Assembly: GCF_001613225.1 (NCBI RefSeq)
Contig: NZ_BDBY01000135.1
Span: 1-64,000, forward strand
Origin: Nocardia pseudovaccinii NBRC 100343
Lineage (GTDB): Bacteria; Actinomycetota; Actinomycetes; Mycobacteriales; Mycobacteriaceae
Reading direction: 5' to 3'
Length of the DNA stretch: 64,000 nucleotides
Of the stretch, positions 49,744 through 58,736 are shown piece by piece; the first letter of the stretch is position 1, and each line of letters begins with the position of its first letter. The notes beneath the pieces were generated by a model. That model had not been told where the DNA came from, made no database searches, and was given only the letters and a program-made list of their open reading frames with translations. The translations under genes were made by a program, and so were the position numbers.

Positions 49744-50966
49744 TCGCCCGAATCCGAGCCGGTGCCTTGCGAATTCGAACCGGCCTCCCCCGCCGACGGT
49801 GGCTGTCGCGAATCACCGCCGCCGCGCTCGCACTCGCACTCGTAGTCGCCGGATACGACCTCGTCCAGCGGTCGCGCTATTACACCGTCGCGGCGCATTT
49901 CACCTCCACCAGCGGCCTGTACGTCGGTGACGAGGTTCGCGTGGTCGGGGTGAAGGTGGGCACCATCAAGGCGATCGAGCCGCACGGCACCGAGCTCACG
50001 GTGCGTATGCGACTGCCGCGGTCGCTGCGGTTACCGGTCGACGTGAAGGCCGTGATCATGGCCCAGAGCCTGGTCGCCGCTCGGTTCATCCAGCTCACCC
50101 CCGCCTGGACCGGTGGGCCCAGTGCCGGTCGCGAGGTCGATATCCCGGTAGACCGCACCGCAGTGCCGGTCGAATGGGATCAGGTGGAGGAGCAACTGTC
50201 TCGGGTCACCAGCGCACTCGCGCCGCGCCCTGATGACCCCACCGGACCCGGCGCACGGTTTCTCGGATCCGCCGCCACGGCGATGAACGGCAACGGCGAC
50301 ACCCTGCGGGCCAGCCTCGACCAGCTCTCCGCCACCATGGCGACGCTATCGGCGGGCAGTACGGACCTGTTCGGCACCGTCCGCAACCTGCAGGCGTTCA
50401 CCACCGCGCTCGCGGCCAGCGAGCAGCAGATCGTCGTGTTCCAGGGTCGGCTGGCATCGGTCACCGAGGTGCTGGCGGGCAACCGCAGCGATCTGTCGAC
50501 CGCACTGACCACGCTGGACACCGCCATCGGCGATATCCAGGCATTCGTCACCGAACATCGCGACGGGCTCACCACACAGGTGCACCAGCTCGTCGAAGCC
50601 ACCGATGTGATCGTGGCCCAGCGCGATGCGCTGGAAACCGTGCTGCACCGCGCTCCCACCGCACTGTCGAACTACTACAACACCTACAACCCCGGACAGG
50701 GCGCGATGACCGGCGTTCCTGGACCCCAGAACTTCGGCAACCCCATCAATTTCATCTGCGGCGGCATCGCCGCCCTCGCGAACGCCACCTCCGAGCAAGG
50801 AGCCCAGCTGTGCGCGCAATACCTCGGGCCGCTGCTGAACACGCTGCGGATGAACTACCCGCCGGTGAGCATCAATCCGAGCACCGGCACCGGCGTTGGT
50901 CCCGGCCAACTCGTCTACAGCCCACCGCAATTGCAGCAGCTCCTGCTACCGGGACAGCCGCGATGA
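49740..50966 (+). CDS. mceD: MceD, Mce-family protein
   Basis: 408 aa from ATG 49740. The N-terminus is cationic (RIRAGALRIRTGLPRRRW) before the anchor helix; the Mce domain has FTSTSGLYVGDEVRVVGVKV and VIMAQSLVAARFIQLTP. A helical segment follows (LDQLSATMATLSAGSTDLFG). The C-terminal region has NFICGGIAALANATSEQGAQ with two Cys, a family feature. Overlaps mceC and mceE by 4 bp. Confidence 0.92.
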   Translation: MIARIRAGALRIRTGLPRRRWLSRITAAALALALVVAGYDLVQRSRYYTVAAHFTSTSGLYVGDEVRVVGVKVGTIKAIEPHGTELTVRMRLPRSLRLPVDVKAVIMAQSLVAARFIQLTPAWTGGPSAGREVDIPVDRTAVPVEWDQVEEQLSRVTSALAPRPDDPTGPGARFLGSAATAMNGNGDTLRASLDQLSATMATLSAGSTDLFGTVRNLQAFTTALAASEQQIVVFQGRLASVTEVLAGNRSDLSTALTTLDTAIGDIQAFVTEHRDGLTTQVHQLVEATDVIVAQRDALETVLHRAPTALSNYYNTYNPGQGAMTGVPGPQNFGNPINFICGGIAALANATSEQGAQLCAQYLGPLLNTLRMNYPPVSINPSTGTGVGPGQLVYSPPQLQQLLLPGQPR

Positions 50967-52012
50967 GCACCGCCCGCCACCGCCGTCCCGTAGCACTGCT
51001 GTGCGGGATCGCACTGTGCGCCACGGTGTCCGGATGCCAGTGGACCGGGTTGAATTCGCTGCCGCTGCCGGGGACGCAGGGCCACGGCCCCGGCAGCTAC
51101 CACGTGGTCATCGAGATGCCGGACGTCACGACCATCACCCCGAACTCGCCGGTCCTGGTAGACGATGTGGAAGTCGGCACCATCACGACCATCACCACTG
51201 AAGACTGGCACGCGCGAGTGACCGTGGCGCTCAACGGTTCCGTCGTACTACCCGCCAATGCCACCGCCAAAATCGGACAGACAAGCCTGCTGGGCTCGAC
51301 CCACATCGAACTCACCGCACCGGCCGACCCGCAGGGCTGGCTGGTCGAGGGCAGTGTGATCCCGCTGGCGCGAGCGGGCAGCTACCCGACTACCGAGCAG
51401 ACGCTGGCCGCGCTGTCCATGGTGCTCAATGGCGGCGGGCTGGGACATCTGCAGACCATCGTCACCGAGGCCACCAAGGCGATTGCCGGACATGAGGATT
51501 CGATCGGCAATGTGCTCGACGGGATGAATACGCTACTGGGTGAGTTGGATTCGCAGCGGAACGCGATCACCGCCACACTCGACAATCTCGACCGGTTCGC
51601 CGCGCAGCTATCCGGTGACGCCGACACCATCGGCCGGGCCGTCGCCGCCATCGACCCCGCTCTCGGCGTGCTCAGCCAGCAGCGAGGAGACCTGACCAAT
51701 GCCTTCGCCGCACTGACTCGATTCGGCGACGCCGGAACCGCCCTGGTACGACAGATCCACGGGGACCTGAAGCAGAACCTGGCCAACCTCGCGCCGACCC
51801 TGCAGCAGATCGCCGCAACCGGTGACGATCTCGTCGCCAATATCAACCAGCTCGCCACCTTCCCGTTCCCGCCGGTCGCCATCACCAATGGCATCCACGG
51901 CGACTACATGAACCTGTGGGCGGAAGCGGATCTCACCCTGCCGCGGCTGCAACAGGGCCTGCTGTTCGGCACCCCCTTCGCCGCCGCACCGGCGACCGGA
52001 GGTGGCCGATGA
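50963..52012 (+). CDS. mceE: MceE, Mce-family lipoprotein (LprN-like)
   Basis: 349 aa from ATG 50963. Instead of a simple anchor it has a lipoprotein signal, PVALLCGIALCATVSGCQW, with lipobox VSGC and C25 as lipidation site, as is general for MceE. The Mce domain reads ITPNSPVLVDDVEVGTITTI and IGQTSLLGSTHIELTAP. The helical tunnel part is shorter than in MceD. The end is Gly-rich (ATGGGR). It overlaps mceF by 4 bp. Confidence 0.92.
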   Translation: MSTARHRRPVALLCGIALCATVSGCQWTGLNSLPLPGTQGHGPGSYHVVIEMPDVTTITPNSPVLVDDVEVGTITTITTEDWHARVTVALNGSVVLPANATAKIGQTSLLGSTHIELTAPADPQGWLVEGSVIPLARAGSYPTTEQTLAALSMVLNGGGLGHLQTIVTEATKAIAGHEDSIGNVLDGMNTLLGELDSQRNAITATLDNLDRFAAQLSGDADTIGRAVAAIDPALGVLSQQRGDLTNAFAALTRFGDAGTALVRQIHGDLKQNLANLAPTLQQIAATGDDLVANINQLATFPFPPVAITNGIHGDYMNLWAEADLTLPRLQQGLLFGTPFAAAPATGGGR

Positions 52013-53385
52013 GTACCGAATCGACCAGGCGCACTTCCCGGCTTGTCCGCAACCAGCTGATCGTCTTCACGATCATCGCGCTGGTGTCGACGACTTTCAC
52101 CGGCATCTACTATCTCCGGATTCCGGCGGCGCTCGATATCGGCCGCTATCGCGTCACCGTCGAATTGCCAGGGGCCGGTGGACTTTATCGCAATGCCAAC
52201 GTCACCTACGACGGGCATACGATCGGCCGCGTCACCTCCGTCGACCTGGCACCCACCGGAGTCATCGCGACGCTGTCGCTCATCGACTCGGTCGCCGTGC
52301 CTGCCGACCTGACCGCACGGGTCCGCAGCATGTCGGCGATCGGCGAACAGTACGTGGATCTGCAGCCCGCCGTGCAGCACGGGCCTTTCCTGCGCGATGG
52401 CGATACGATCGCCGTCGACCGGGTGCGGATCGCCGATCGGATCGGTCCCATCCTCGAGCAGACCCGCGCGATCCTCGCCTCGCTCCCACCCGAAACTCTG
52501 CATACCGTGCTCGATGAGTCCGCGCGCGGATTCGGCGGTGCAGGAAAGGATCTGGCGAGCCTGCTGGACTCCACCGTCAGCTTCGTCGACGCCATGGCCG
52601 CCAATGGCGACGCCCTCACCACCCTCGTCCAGCAACTCACCCCGCTGCTGAACACCCAGGTGGTCAGCAGTGCCGAAATCCGCGATTGGACCGCGAATCT
52701 GGCCTATCTCACCGACCAACTCCGCACCGCCGACCCCGCCGTGCGCAATATCCTGGAACGCGGTCCGGCCGCGGCCGACGATGCCAACCAGCTGTTCCAG
52801 AACCTGGCACCGACACTGCCGCTGCTGCTGGCCAATTCGACCGCGGTGGGACAGGTCGCCCTGACCTACAACCCAGCCATCGAGCAGATCCTGGTCCTGC
52901 TGCCGCCCCTGATCGCGGCCGAGAACACCGCCGGTGCGCGCGGTGCCGCCGACGGGGGCGCCAATGTCGTCTTCTCCGTGGAGGTTCAGGATCCCGCCGC
53001 CTGCACCACCGGATATCTCTCTGCCGACGAACGACGCAGCCCCACCGACGCCAGCACGCCCGATACCCCGCCCAATCTGTACTGCAATGTCCCGCAGGAT
53101 TCGCAGTTCGCCGTGCGCGGCACCCGGAACCTGCCGTGCCTGGAAAATCCGGGCGTGCGCGCCGCCACTCCCGAGCAGTGCCGCAACGGGGTGGTACCGC
53201 CCTCCGGAAACAACGGGCCCTTCGAGTTGAGTCCCTCGCCCGCTCCTGCCGGTGTCGCCCACTATCTGCCCGGTAGCCCCATGTATCTGACACCGGACGG
53301 ACATCCCTACCGCCACATCGACATCAACCGACCAGACTCCCAGGAAGCGTCATGGACCTCACTGTTGACCGCTCCGATTCCCTGA
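52009..53385 (+). CDS. mceF: MceF, Mce-family protein
   Basis: 458 aa from ATG 52009. Anchor helix NQLIVFTIIALVSTTFTGIY, Mce domain VELPGAGGLYRNANVTYDGH and MSAIGEQYVDLQPAV, then a long helical stretch and a C-terminal domain rich in Pro and Cys (DPAACTTGYLSADERRSP, PPNLYCNVP, NLPCLENPG). The length is at the high end for the family because of this domain. The start of the next gene lies 34 bp inside its 3' end. Confidence 0.92.
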   Translation: MSTESTRRTSRLVRNQLIVFTIIALVSTTFTGIYYLRIPAALDIGRYRVTVELPGAGGLYRNANVTYDGHTIGRVTSVDLAPTGVIATLSLIDSVAVPADLTARVRSMSAIGEQYVDLQPAVQHGPFLRDGDTIAVDRVRIADRIGPILEQTRAILASLPPETLHTVLDESARGFGGAGKDLASLLDSTVSFVDAMAANGDALTTLVQQLTPLLNTQVVSSAEIRDWTANLAYLTDQLRTADPAVRNILERGPAAADDANQLFQNLAPTLPLLLANSTAVGQVALTYNPAIEQILVLLPPLIAAENTAGARGAADGGANVVFSVEVQDPAACTTGYLSADERRSPTDASTPDTPPNLYCNVPQDSQFAVRGTRNLPCLENPGVRAATPEQCRNGVVPPSGNNGPFELSPSPAPAGVAHYLPGSPMYLTPDGHPYRHIDINRPDSQEASWTSLLTAPIP

Positions 53386-54086
53386 CCGCGACCGACGCCG
53401 CGACCGCGTTGATGACGGAACCGCCGCGGCGTCGGCGGGCAACCCGCCCGACCGGGCCACCGAGCGAGTCCCCAGATCCCCCGGAAGCCATGGTGAGCAC
53501 TGATACAACGCCATCCGCGGGCAGACCACCGAGGGAGCCCAAACAACGCCTGCGACTGCGGCACGCTCGTCCGAAGCTGGGGCACAAGAGTTTTCGCACC
53601 GCTGCGGTAGTGCTCGCCGTCGCCGCGCTGCTCGCCGCGACCACGGTGACGGCACTGGCGCTGCGCGAGCATCGGCGGACCGACGTCGCCGCGAATCACC
53701 AGGCCGCCATCGTCGACACCGCCCGGCGCGGTGTCACCGCCCTGATCAATATTCGCCGCGACAGCGCCGATTCGGACTTCGCCCGTCTCAGCGATATCAC
53801 CACCGCACCGTTCGCGGACGAACTGCACAGCCGGTCCGGGAACTACCTGCAGGCCATCCGAGACGCCGACGTGCTGTCCACCGGCGAGGTCGTCGCCGCG
53901 GCCATCGCCGCCGACGACGGCGCCGAGGCTCCGGACGACGGCACGGTCACCGTCATCGTCGCCGCGAACGCACAGGTCACCAACACGCAGACTCGGCAAC
54001 AGGAACCGCGCTCCTACCGGTTCAGCGTGAAGATCAAGGAAGTCGACGGCACCCCGAAGGTATCCAACGTGGAGTTCGTGCCATGA
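53352..54086 (+). CDS. Mce-associated membrane protein 1
   Basis: 244 aa from ATG 53352. A Pro/Arg-rich cytoplasmic N-terminus of about 75 residues (EPPRRRRATRPTGPPSESPD) leads to one helix, TAAVVLAVAALLAATTVTAL, and an extracytoplasmic NTF2-like domain (VTALINIRRDSADSDFARLS, ending in VDGTPKVSNVEFVP). This is the Mas layout known from mycobacterial mce operons, where such proteins stabilise the Mce complex. It overlaps mceF by 34 bp and the next gene by 4 bp. Confidence 0.87.
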   Translation: MDLTVDRSDSLTATDAATALMTEPPRRRRATRPTGPPSESPDPPEAMVSTDTTPSAGRPPREPKQRLRLRHARPKLGHKSFRTAAVVLAVAALLAATTVTALALREHRRTDVAANHQAAIVDTARRGVTALINIRRDSADSDFARLSDITTAPFADELHSRSGNYLQAIRDADVLSTGEVVAAAIAADDGAEAPDDGTVTVIVAANAQVTNTQTRQQEPRSYRFSVKIKEVDGTPKVSNVEFVP

Positions 54087-54592
54087 CCGATCGATTCATA
54101 GTAGTCCTGCGAAACATTCTGCGGCTCAGCATGATTCCGCTGCTGACTGCAGTGATCGTCGCCCTGACCGTCGCCGCGGTGCTGCTCGTGCGAGACAACC
54201 GGCACGACGCCGCCACGGTCGCCGCTCGCCGGGACGCCCCGACCGCCGCCCGCGAAACAGTCGCGGCAATGCTCAGTTACACCTCGGCCACGGTCGACAA
54301 GGATCTGGCCACCGTGGCGGGACTCACCGGCTCGTTCCAGGACGACTACCGCAATCTGGTGAACAAGACGATCGTGCCGGTGGTCAAGGAGAAGGGTGTG
54401 AGCACCAGAGCGCGGGTGGTATCCGCAGGCGTACTGTCGGCCTCCACCGACCGTGTGACGGTGCTGATGTTCATCGACCAGGTGACCATCAGCACCGCCG
54501 TGCCCGCACCGACCACCAGTTCCAGCCGGGTGACCGTCACCGTCGAGAAGCACGACGACCACTGGCTCGTCAGTGGTATGACACCGCTGTAG
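54083..54592 (+). CDS. Mce-associated membrane protein 2
   Basis: 169 aa from ATG 54083. A short N-terminus and one helix (LRLSMIPLLTAVIVALTVAA) precede the same kind of outside domain as Mas 1 (VAAMLSYTSATVDKDLATVA, ending HDDHWLVSGMTPL). It is the smaller member of the pair. It ends the transporter part of the operon, 17 bp before the CoA transferase gene. Confidence 0.87.
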   Translation: MTDRFIVVLRNILRLSMIPLLTAVIVALTVAAVLLVRDNRHDAATVAARRDAPTAARETVAAMLSYTSATVDKDLATVAGLTGSFQDDYRNLVNKTIVPVVKEKGVSTRARVVSAGVLSASTDRVTVLMFIDQVTISTAVPAPTTSSSRVTVTVEKHDDHWLVSGMTPL

Positions 54593-54609
54593 CCGAAAGG
54601 ATGATGTAG

Positions 54610-55857
54610 ATGCCGAATCCCGGGACCTCCGCGGCGCAGCCGCTGGCCGGTGTGCGCATCGTCGAGATCTCCAGCTTCGTCGCCGCACCGCTGGCGGGTA
54701 TGACGCTGGCGCAGCTCGGCGCGGAGGTCATCCGCGTGGACCCGATCGGCGGTGCCGCCGATTACCGTCGTTGGCCGCTCACCGACGACGGCGAGAGCAT
54801 CTATTGGACCGGACTCAACAAGGGAAAGCGCTCCATCACAGCCGATTTGCGCGCACCGGCCGGGCAATTGCTCGTCACCCGCCTGATCACCGGCGGCGGC
54901 CCCAGCGGCGGTATCCTGCTCACCAACGCCGCCGGTCGGGATTGGCTCGACTACGAGACGCTCACCGCCACGCGGCCCGACCTGATCCAGCTGGAGATAC
55001 TCGGCCGCGCCGACGGTTCGGCCGCCGTCGACTACACCGTCAATGCTGCCACGGGTTTCCCGCTCGTCACCGGGCCCGCCGACCACGAAGGCCCGATCAA
55101 TCATGTACTGCCAGCATGGGATCTGCTATGCGGTGTGTACGCGGCGCTGGCGATCACCGCGGCGGTGCGCCACCGCGACGCAACCGGACAGGGCAGCCGG
55201 ATCACCGTCCCGCTGGAGGACGTCGCGCTGGCCACGGTGGGCAACCTCGGCTTCCTCACCGAGGCAGCGCTGTGCGGGCGGCAGCGCCCGCGCATGGGCA
55301 ATGCCATCTACGGCCAGTACGGTCAGCACTTCACCAGCGCCGACGGCGTCTCCTTCATGGTGGTTGCCTTGACCTCCAGGCATTTTCGTGACCTGACCGA
55401 ACTGACCGGCAGCACCCCGGCGGTCGACGCGCTGGCCACCGCGCTGGCGGCGGACTTCACCGACGAGGGCACGCGCTACCGTCATCGCGACGTACTGACC
55501 GGACTGTTCACCCCGTGGTTCCGCGACCGCCCCGCCGAGGAGATCGCCACCGCCCTGGCGAAAACATCGGTGCTCTGGGAGCGCTACCGCAGTTTCGACG
55601 AACTCGCGACCGACCCCCGCATCACGGCGAACCCTCTGTTCACCCTGCTCGATCAACCCGAGATCGGCGAATACCTCGCCCCCGGTTCCCCGATCTCGGT
55701 GAACGGTGCACACATTCCCGCCCGCCCCGCACCCCGACTCGGCGAACATACCGAGTCCGTACTGCAGGATCGGCTCGGACTATCCCCCGAATCTATTGCG
55801 GCACTGCGCATGTCGTCGATCGTCGCAAGCGAGCCCCCGGAACGAATCGCCCGATGA
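54610..55857 (+). CDS. CaiB/BaiF family CoA transferase 2 (possibly 2-methylfumaryl-CoA isomerase-like)
   Basis: 415 aa from ATG 54610. The family III pattern is GVRIVEISSFVAAPLAGMTL, then EVIRVDPIGGAADYRRWP, and the catalytic Asp in LPAWDLLCGVYA (D171). The DYRRWP...SIYWTGLNKGKRSI block resembles the branch annotated as mesaconyl/2-methylfumaryl-CoA isomerase, which moves CoA within one molecule. Co-transcription with an Mce importer suggests that it activates the imported acid or isomerises a product acyl-CoA. The sequence differs clearly from the CoA transferase at 22875. It is the last gene of the island. Confidence 0.85.
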   Translation: MPNPGTSAAQPLAGVRIVEISSFVAAPLAGMTLAQLGAEVIRVDPIGGAADYRRWPLTDDGESIYWTGLNKGKRSITADLRAPAGQLLVTRLITGGGPSGGILLTNAAGRDWLDYETLTATRPDLIQLEILGRADGSAAVDYTVNAATGFPLVTGPADHEGPINHVLPAWDLLCGVYAALAITAAVRHRDATGQGSRITVPLEDVALATVGNLGFLTEAALCGRQRPRMGNAIYGQYGQHFTSADGVSFMVVALTSRHFRDLTELTGSTPAVDALATALAADFTDEGTRYRHRDVLTGLFTPWFRDRPAEEIATALAKTSVLWERYRSFDELATDPRITANPLFTLLDQPEIGEYLAPGSPISVNGAHIPARPAPRLGEHTESVLQDRLGLSPESIAALRMSSIVASEPPERIAR

Positions 55858-55952
55858 TCGGTCTGATGTGTCGCGGCCTCAGGACAGCGGGGGGGAGCCG
55901 CGGCTATAGCGACGTGGAATCGGCGCGGACCGTGCCCGCAAGGTGGCGCTGA

Positions 55953-56362
55953 ATCCAGCCTTTGAAGCGGCGAATCCCGCTCGCGATCGCGCTCAGGATT
56001 CCGTTGACCGACTTGCTGACCCGCGACACCGACCCCGGCCCGGTATTCCTAGCCGGTACCGAGATCTGCGAGGGCGAGGTCGGCCGGGAGTTGCTGCGGC
56101 GGATCAGCAGCGGTAACAGCCTGGAGATCTGGCGGTTGCGGATGCCTGCTCATACCGATCTGGCGGGCGTGCCACACGCGAACCGCACAGTGGAGCACCT
56201 GCTGGTCGCCTCGGGCCGGTTGACAGCAGGCCCGACCGATGACCTGCGCCTGCTGGGGCCTGGTGATCTGCTCGCGTTCACTGGAGACGCCCCCATCGCT
56301 ACCGCACCGACACCGAACCGGCCGATGCCACCGTCGTCATCGCCTCGCCCGTCGTCAGCTGA
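55953..56362 (+). pseudogene. Frameshifted, truncated XRE/cupin-type regulator remnant
   Basis: The plus strand reads RIPLTDLLTRDTD followed by GPVFLAGTEICEGE, GNSLEIWRLRMPAHTDL and VEHLLVASGRLTAGP, the linker and cupin domain of an XRE-cupin regulator. At a run of five C (56290-56294) the frame breaks: the normal end HRYRTDTEPADATVVIASPVVS is in the next frame and stops at 56362, consistent with loss of one C. The N-terminal HTH is missing, with a stop just upstream at 55950. The gene is dead. Confidence 0.6.
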
Positions 56363-56645
56363 GAAGCCACTCGAAGGCTGCGGGGGCAGGCCCACATCAT
56401 TGAGCCCACCGCCCCCGTGCGTTCACGAGTGACAGTGCCCGGCGGCGCTGGCCGCGCGAGATCGTCGACTCCATGCGCCCGTTGCCTGCGACGACTCCGA
56501 GGCGCGATGGTCGCTGCCGGGCACAAGCCTCGCGGAACCGTCAGCGCTCCCGGCCGCAACACTTCCGGGCCTGATCGGGCTGAAAGATCCACTACGCCAC
56601 GTCCCCGGCCTGCCGGGAATGCGAACAACTCGACGGTGCGCATGG
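56363..56645. other. Degenerate sequence without a supported gene
   Basis: 283 bp between the regulator remnant and the LysR stop. Open frames on both strands are Arg/Pro-rich and unlike proteins. One plus-strand frame near 56580 has a Cys-pair segment (SPACRECEQL) faintly like a transposase zinc knuckle, too short to call. Confidence 0.35.
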
Positions 56646-57590
56646 CTATGGCAGTCGGGGCGAACCGCTCAGGCTGGTGCCGTTTGCCGCAGTGTGCAGG
56701 AAGGTGGCCAGTTCGTGGACGAGCGCGGTCGGTCGGCGACGGTGGACGATGCTGATCTCGCGGGCCGGGGTGTGTCCTTGCAGATCGTGGACCGAGACGT
56801 GGCTGTGGTCGGCTCCGGCGAGGATGCTCGCGGGGACGAGCGCGATTCCTAGTCCTGCGCCGACCAGCGCCAAGATGACGTGGTAATCGGCGGACTCGTA
56901 GGCGACGCGCGGCTCGAAGCCGACTGGGCGTGCGAGAGTTTCCAGACAGGTCCTGTTCGGTATGCCCGGTGCGCCCGAAATCCATGTTTCGTTCTCGAGG
57001 CCGTCGAGGTCGATGCCCCCCCGTGCTGCGCCTTCGGTGAGCCTGTGGCCGACGGGCACCACCAGTCGTAGCGGGTCGTCGAGCAGCGGCTGCCGGTCCA
57101 GTCCAGGGTGCGGTACCGGAGCCACGCCGGGGTAGCGATGGGTGATCAAGACGTCGAGATCGCCGGAGGTCACCAGTCCGTAGCCCTCGGGCGGTTCGAT
57201 GGCGACCAGCGATAATTCGGCTCGAGGATGCCGGGCTTGCAGCGCCGCCAGCGCCGTCGGCACCAGCAGTTGAGCCGCGGTGGCGAAGGAGCCCAGCGCA
57301 AGACGCTGCGGCTGAGTTGCGATCGCGGCGTCGAGTGCTGCGCGCGCTTGCCGTAGCTCACCGATGACGCGCTCCGCGTGATCCACCAGAACCGCGCCGA
57401 CCGGTGTCGGGGTGACCCCGCCCGGGCGACGTTCCAGCAGCCGGGTACCGAGCTCGGTTTCGAGTTTGGCGATCTGCTGTGACAGTGCCGAGGGGGTGAA
57501 AGCAAGTTTGCGCGCCGCCTCGGCGATGGATCTGGCGTGTGCCACCTCCATCAGGACCAGCAGGCGGTTCACGTCGAGCTCTCGCACCAT
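56646..57590 (-). CDS. LysR-family transcriptional regulator
   Basis: 314 aa. N-terminal winged HTH: VNRLLVLMEVAHARSIAEAA and FTPSALSQQIAKLETELGTR, the standard LysR recognition helix. The effector domain follows, with RLALGSFATAAQLLVPTALA and VPVGHRLTEGAARGG. It is divergent from the PLP-dependent dehydratase gene, 71 bp away, and the gap contains a T-N11-A type LysR box. Control of the dehydratase, probably in response to an amino acid, is the natural reading. Confidence 0.9.
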   Translation of the reverse strand: MVRELDVNRLLVLMEVAHARSIAEAARKLAFTPSALSQQIAKLETELGTRLLERRPGGVTPTPVGAVLVDHAERVIGELRQARAALDAAIATQPQRLALGSFATAAQLLVPTALAALQARHPRAELSLVAIEPPEGYGLVTSGDLDVLITHRYPGVAPVPHPGLDRQPLLDDPLRLVVPVGHRLTEGAARGGIDLDGLENETWISGAPGIPNRTCLETLARPVGFEPRVAYESADYHVILALVGAGLGIALVPASILAGADHSHVSVHDLQGHTPAREISIVHRRRPTALVHELATFLHTAANGTSLSGSPRLP

Positions 57591-57600
57591 ACGGCCAGCA

Positions 57601-57623
57601 TAAGCGCTGCTAACGTCCGCTTA
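57601..57623. promoter_or_regulatory. LysR-type operator between divergent genes
   Basis: TAAGCG CTGCTAACGTC CGCTTA: perfect 6-bp arms with an 11-bp spacer, matching the T-N11-A layout of LysR boxes. It lies 11 bp from the LysR start codon and 39 bp from the dehydratase ATG. Confidence 0.65.
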
Positions 57624-57661
57624 CTGAACGTTGCTTGCGCTAATTGGCTGGCGCGCGAACC

Positions 57662-58597
57662 ATGAACTCCATGAAGAGTTCGATTGACCGTCCGGCCCAA
57701 ACGCTTTCGGCCGCCGATGTGTACGCGGCTGCTGACAGAATCCGCCCCTACATCCGTCGTACCCCGTTGCTCGATCTCGAGGTCGACGATCGGCGTGTCC
57801 TACTGAAGCTGGAGTACCTGCAGCGCAGTGGCTCGTTCAAGCTGCGGGGCGCGCTCAACGCGATGCTCTCCGGTTCTCTGGATGACCAGGTGGTTGCGGC
57901 ATCGGGTGGTAACCACGGCCTGGCGGTCGCGACCGCGGCATCGCTGCTGGGAGTGTCCGCGACGATCTATGTGCCGCAGACGGCTCCGGCGGCGAAAGCA
58001 CGCCGCATCGAGGCCACTGGCGCGCGGCTGGTCCGGCACGGCGCCACCTTCGCCGAGGCTGCCGCGGCGGCATCGGAGGTTGCCGCGCGGCCGGGATATC
58101 GGTTCCTGCACCCCTACGACGATCCGGCCGTCATCGCGGGGCAGGGCACCGTTGCGGCTGAGATCGTCGCCGATGCCGCAGATGTCGACACGATCGTGGT
58201 GGCCGTCGGTGGCGGAGGGTTGGCGGCAGGTACGGCGCTGTCTGTTGGAGACCGCCGTGTCGTCGTGGTGGAACCCGAGCATTGCTGCTGCCTGAACGAG
58301 GCGCTCGCCGCAGGCAGGCCGGTGGACTCGGCGGCGGACTCCGTCGCTGCCTCGGCGACCGGGGCAAGCAGGGTCGGCGAGGCCCCTTTCGCGGTCCTGA
58401 CCGCACACGAGGTGTCATCGGTTCTGGTCAGCGATGAGCAGATCCTGCACGCACGCGACCGGCTGTGGGAGGAATGCCGGATCGCGGTCGAACCGGCCGC
58501 GGCGATCTCGTTCGCCGCATGGCTCGCCGACCAGGTTCCCGGGGAAACGCCGTGCCTGATCGTCTGCGGCGCGAACGCCGACTGGACCGCCGAGTGA
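57662..58597 (+). CDS. PLP-dependent serine/threonine dehydratase family protein
   Basis: 311 aa from ATG 57662 (MNSMKSSIDRP); ATG 57671 is possible. Fold type II motifs: KLEYLQRSGSFKLRGALNAM with the PLP-binding Lys in SFKLRG, SGGNHGLAVATAA (phosphate/substrate loop) and VAVGGGGLAAGTA (phosphate-binding glycines). It lacks the C-terminal ACT-like regulatory domain of biosynthetic IlvA, so it is a catabolic threonine/serine dehydratase or a racemase. Divergent from a LysR regulator that probably controls it. Confidence 0.88.
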   Translation: MNSMKSSIDRPAQTLSAADVYAAADRIRPYIRRTPLLDLEVDDRRVLLKLEYLQRSGSFKLRGALNAMLSGSLDDQVVAASGGNHGLAVATAASLLGVSATIYVPQTAPAAKARRIEATGARLVRHGATFAEAAAAASEVAARPGYRFLHPYDDPAVIAGQGTVAAEIVADAADVDTIVVAVGGGGLAAGTALSVGDRRVVVVEPEHCCCLNEALAAGRPVDSAADSVAASATGASRVGEAPFAVLTAHEVSSVLVSDEQILHARDRLWEECRIAVEPAAAISFAAWLADQVPGETPCLIVCGANADWTAE

Positions 58598-58736
58598 GGG
58601 CACACGCGGCGACGTCGGTTTGGGGCAGCCAGGTCGACCTGCCGCAGGGTGACTGTTCGCCCACCCGGAATCATAGGTGCGACACCATAATTCGCGCCAC
58701 CCCACGGCCCACAGAGTCGCCCACCTCGTCTCAGGG

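Noticed and set aside
56580-56645. Transposase remnant with a Cys-pair knuckle
   Set aside because: The segment is too short, no inverted repeats or target duplications are visible and neighbouring frames give no transposase motif.
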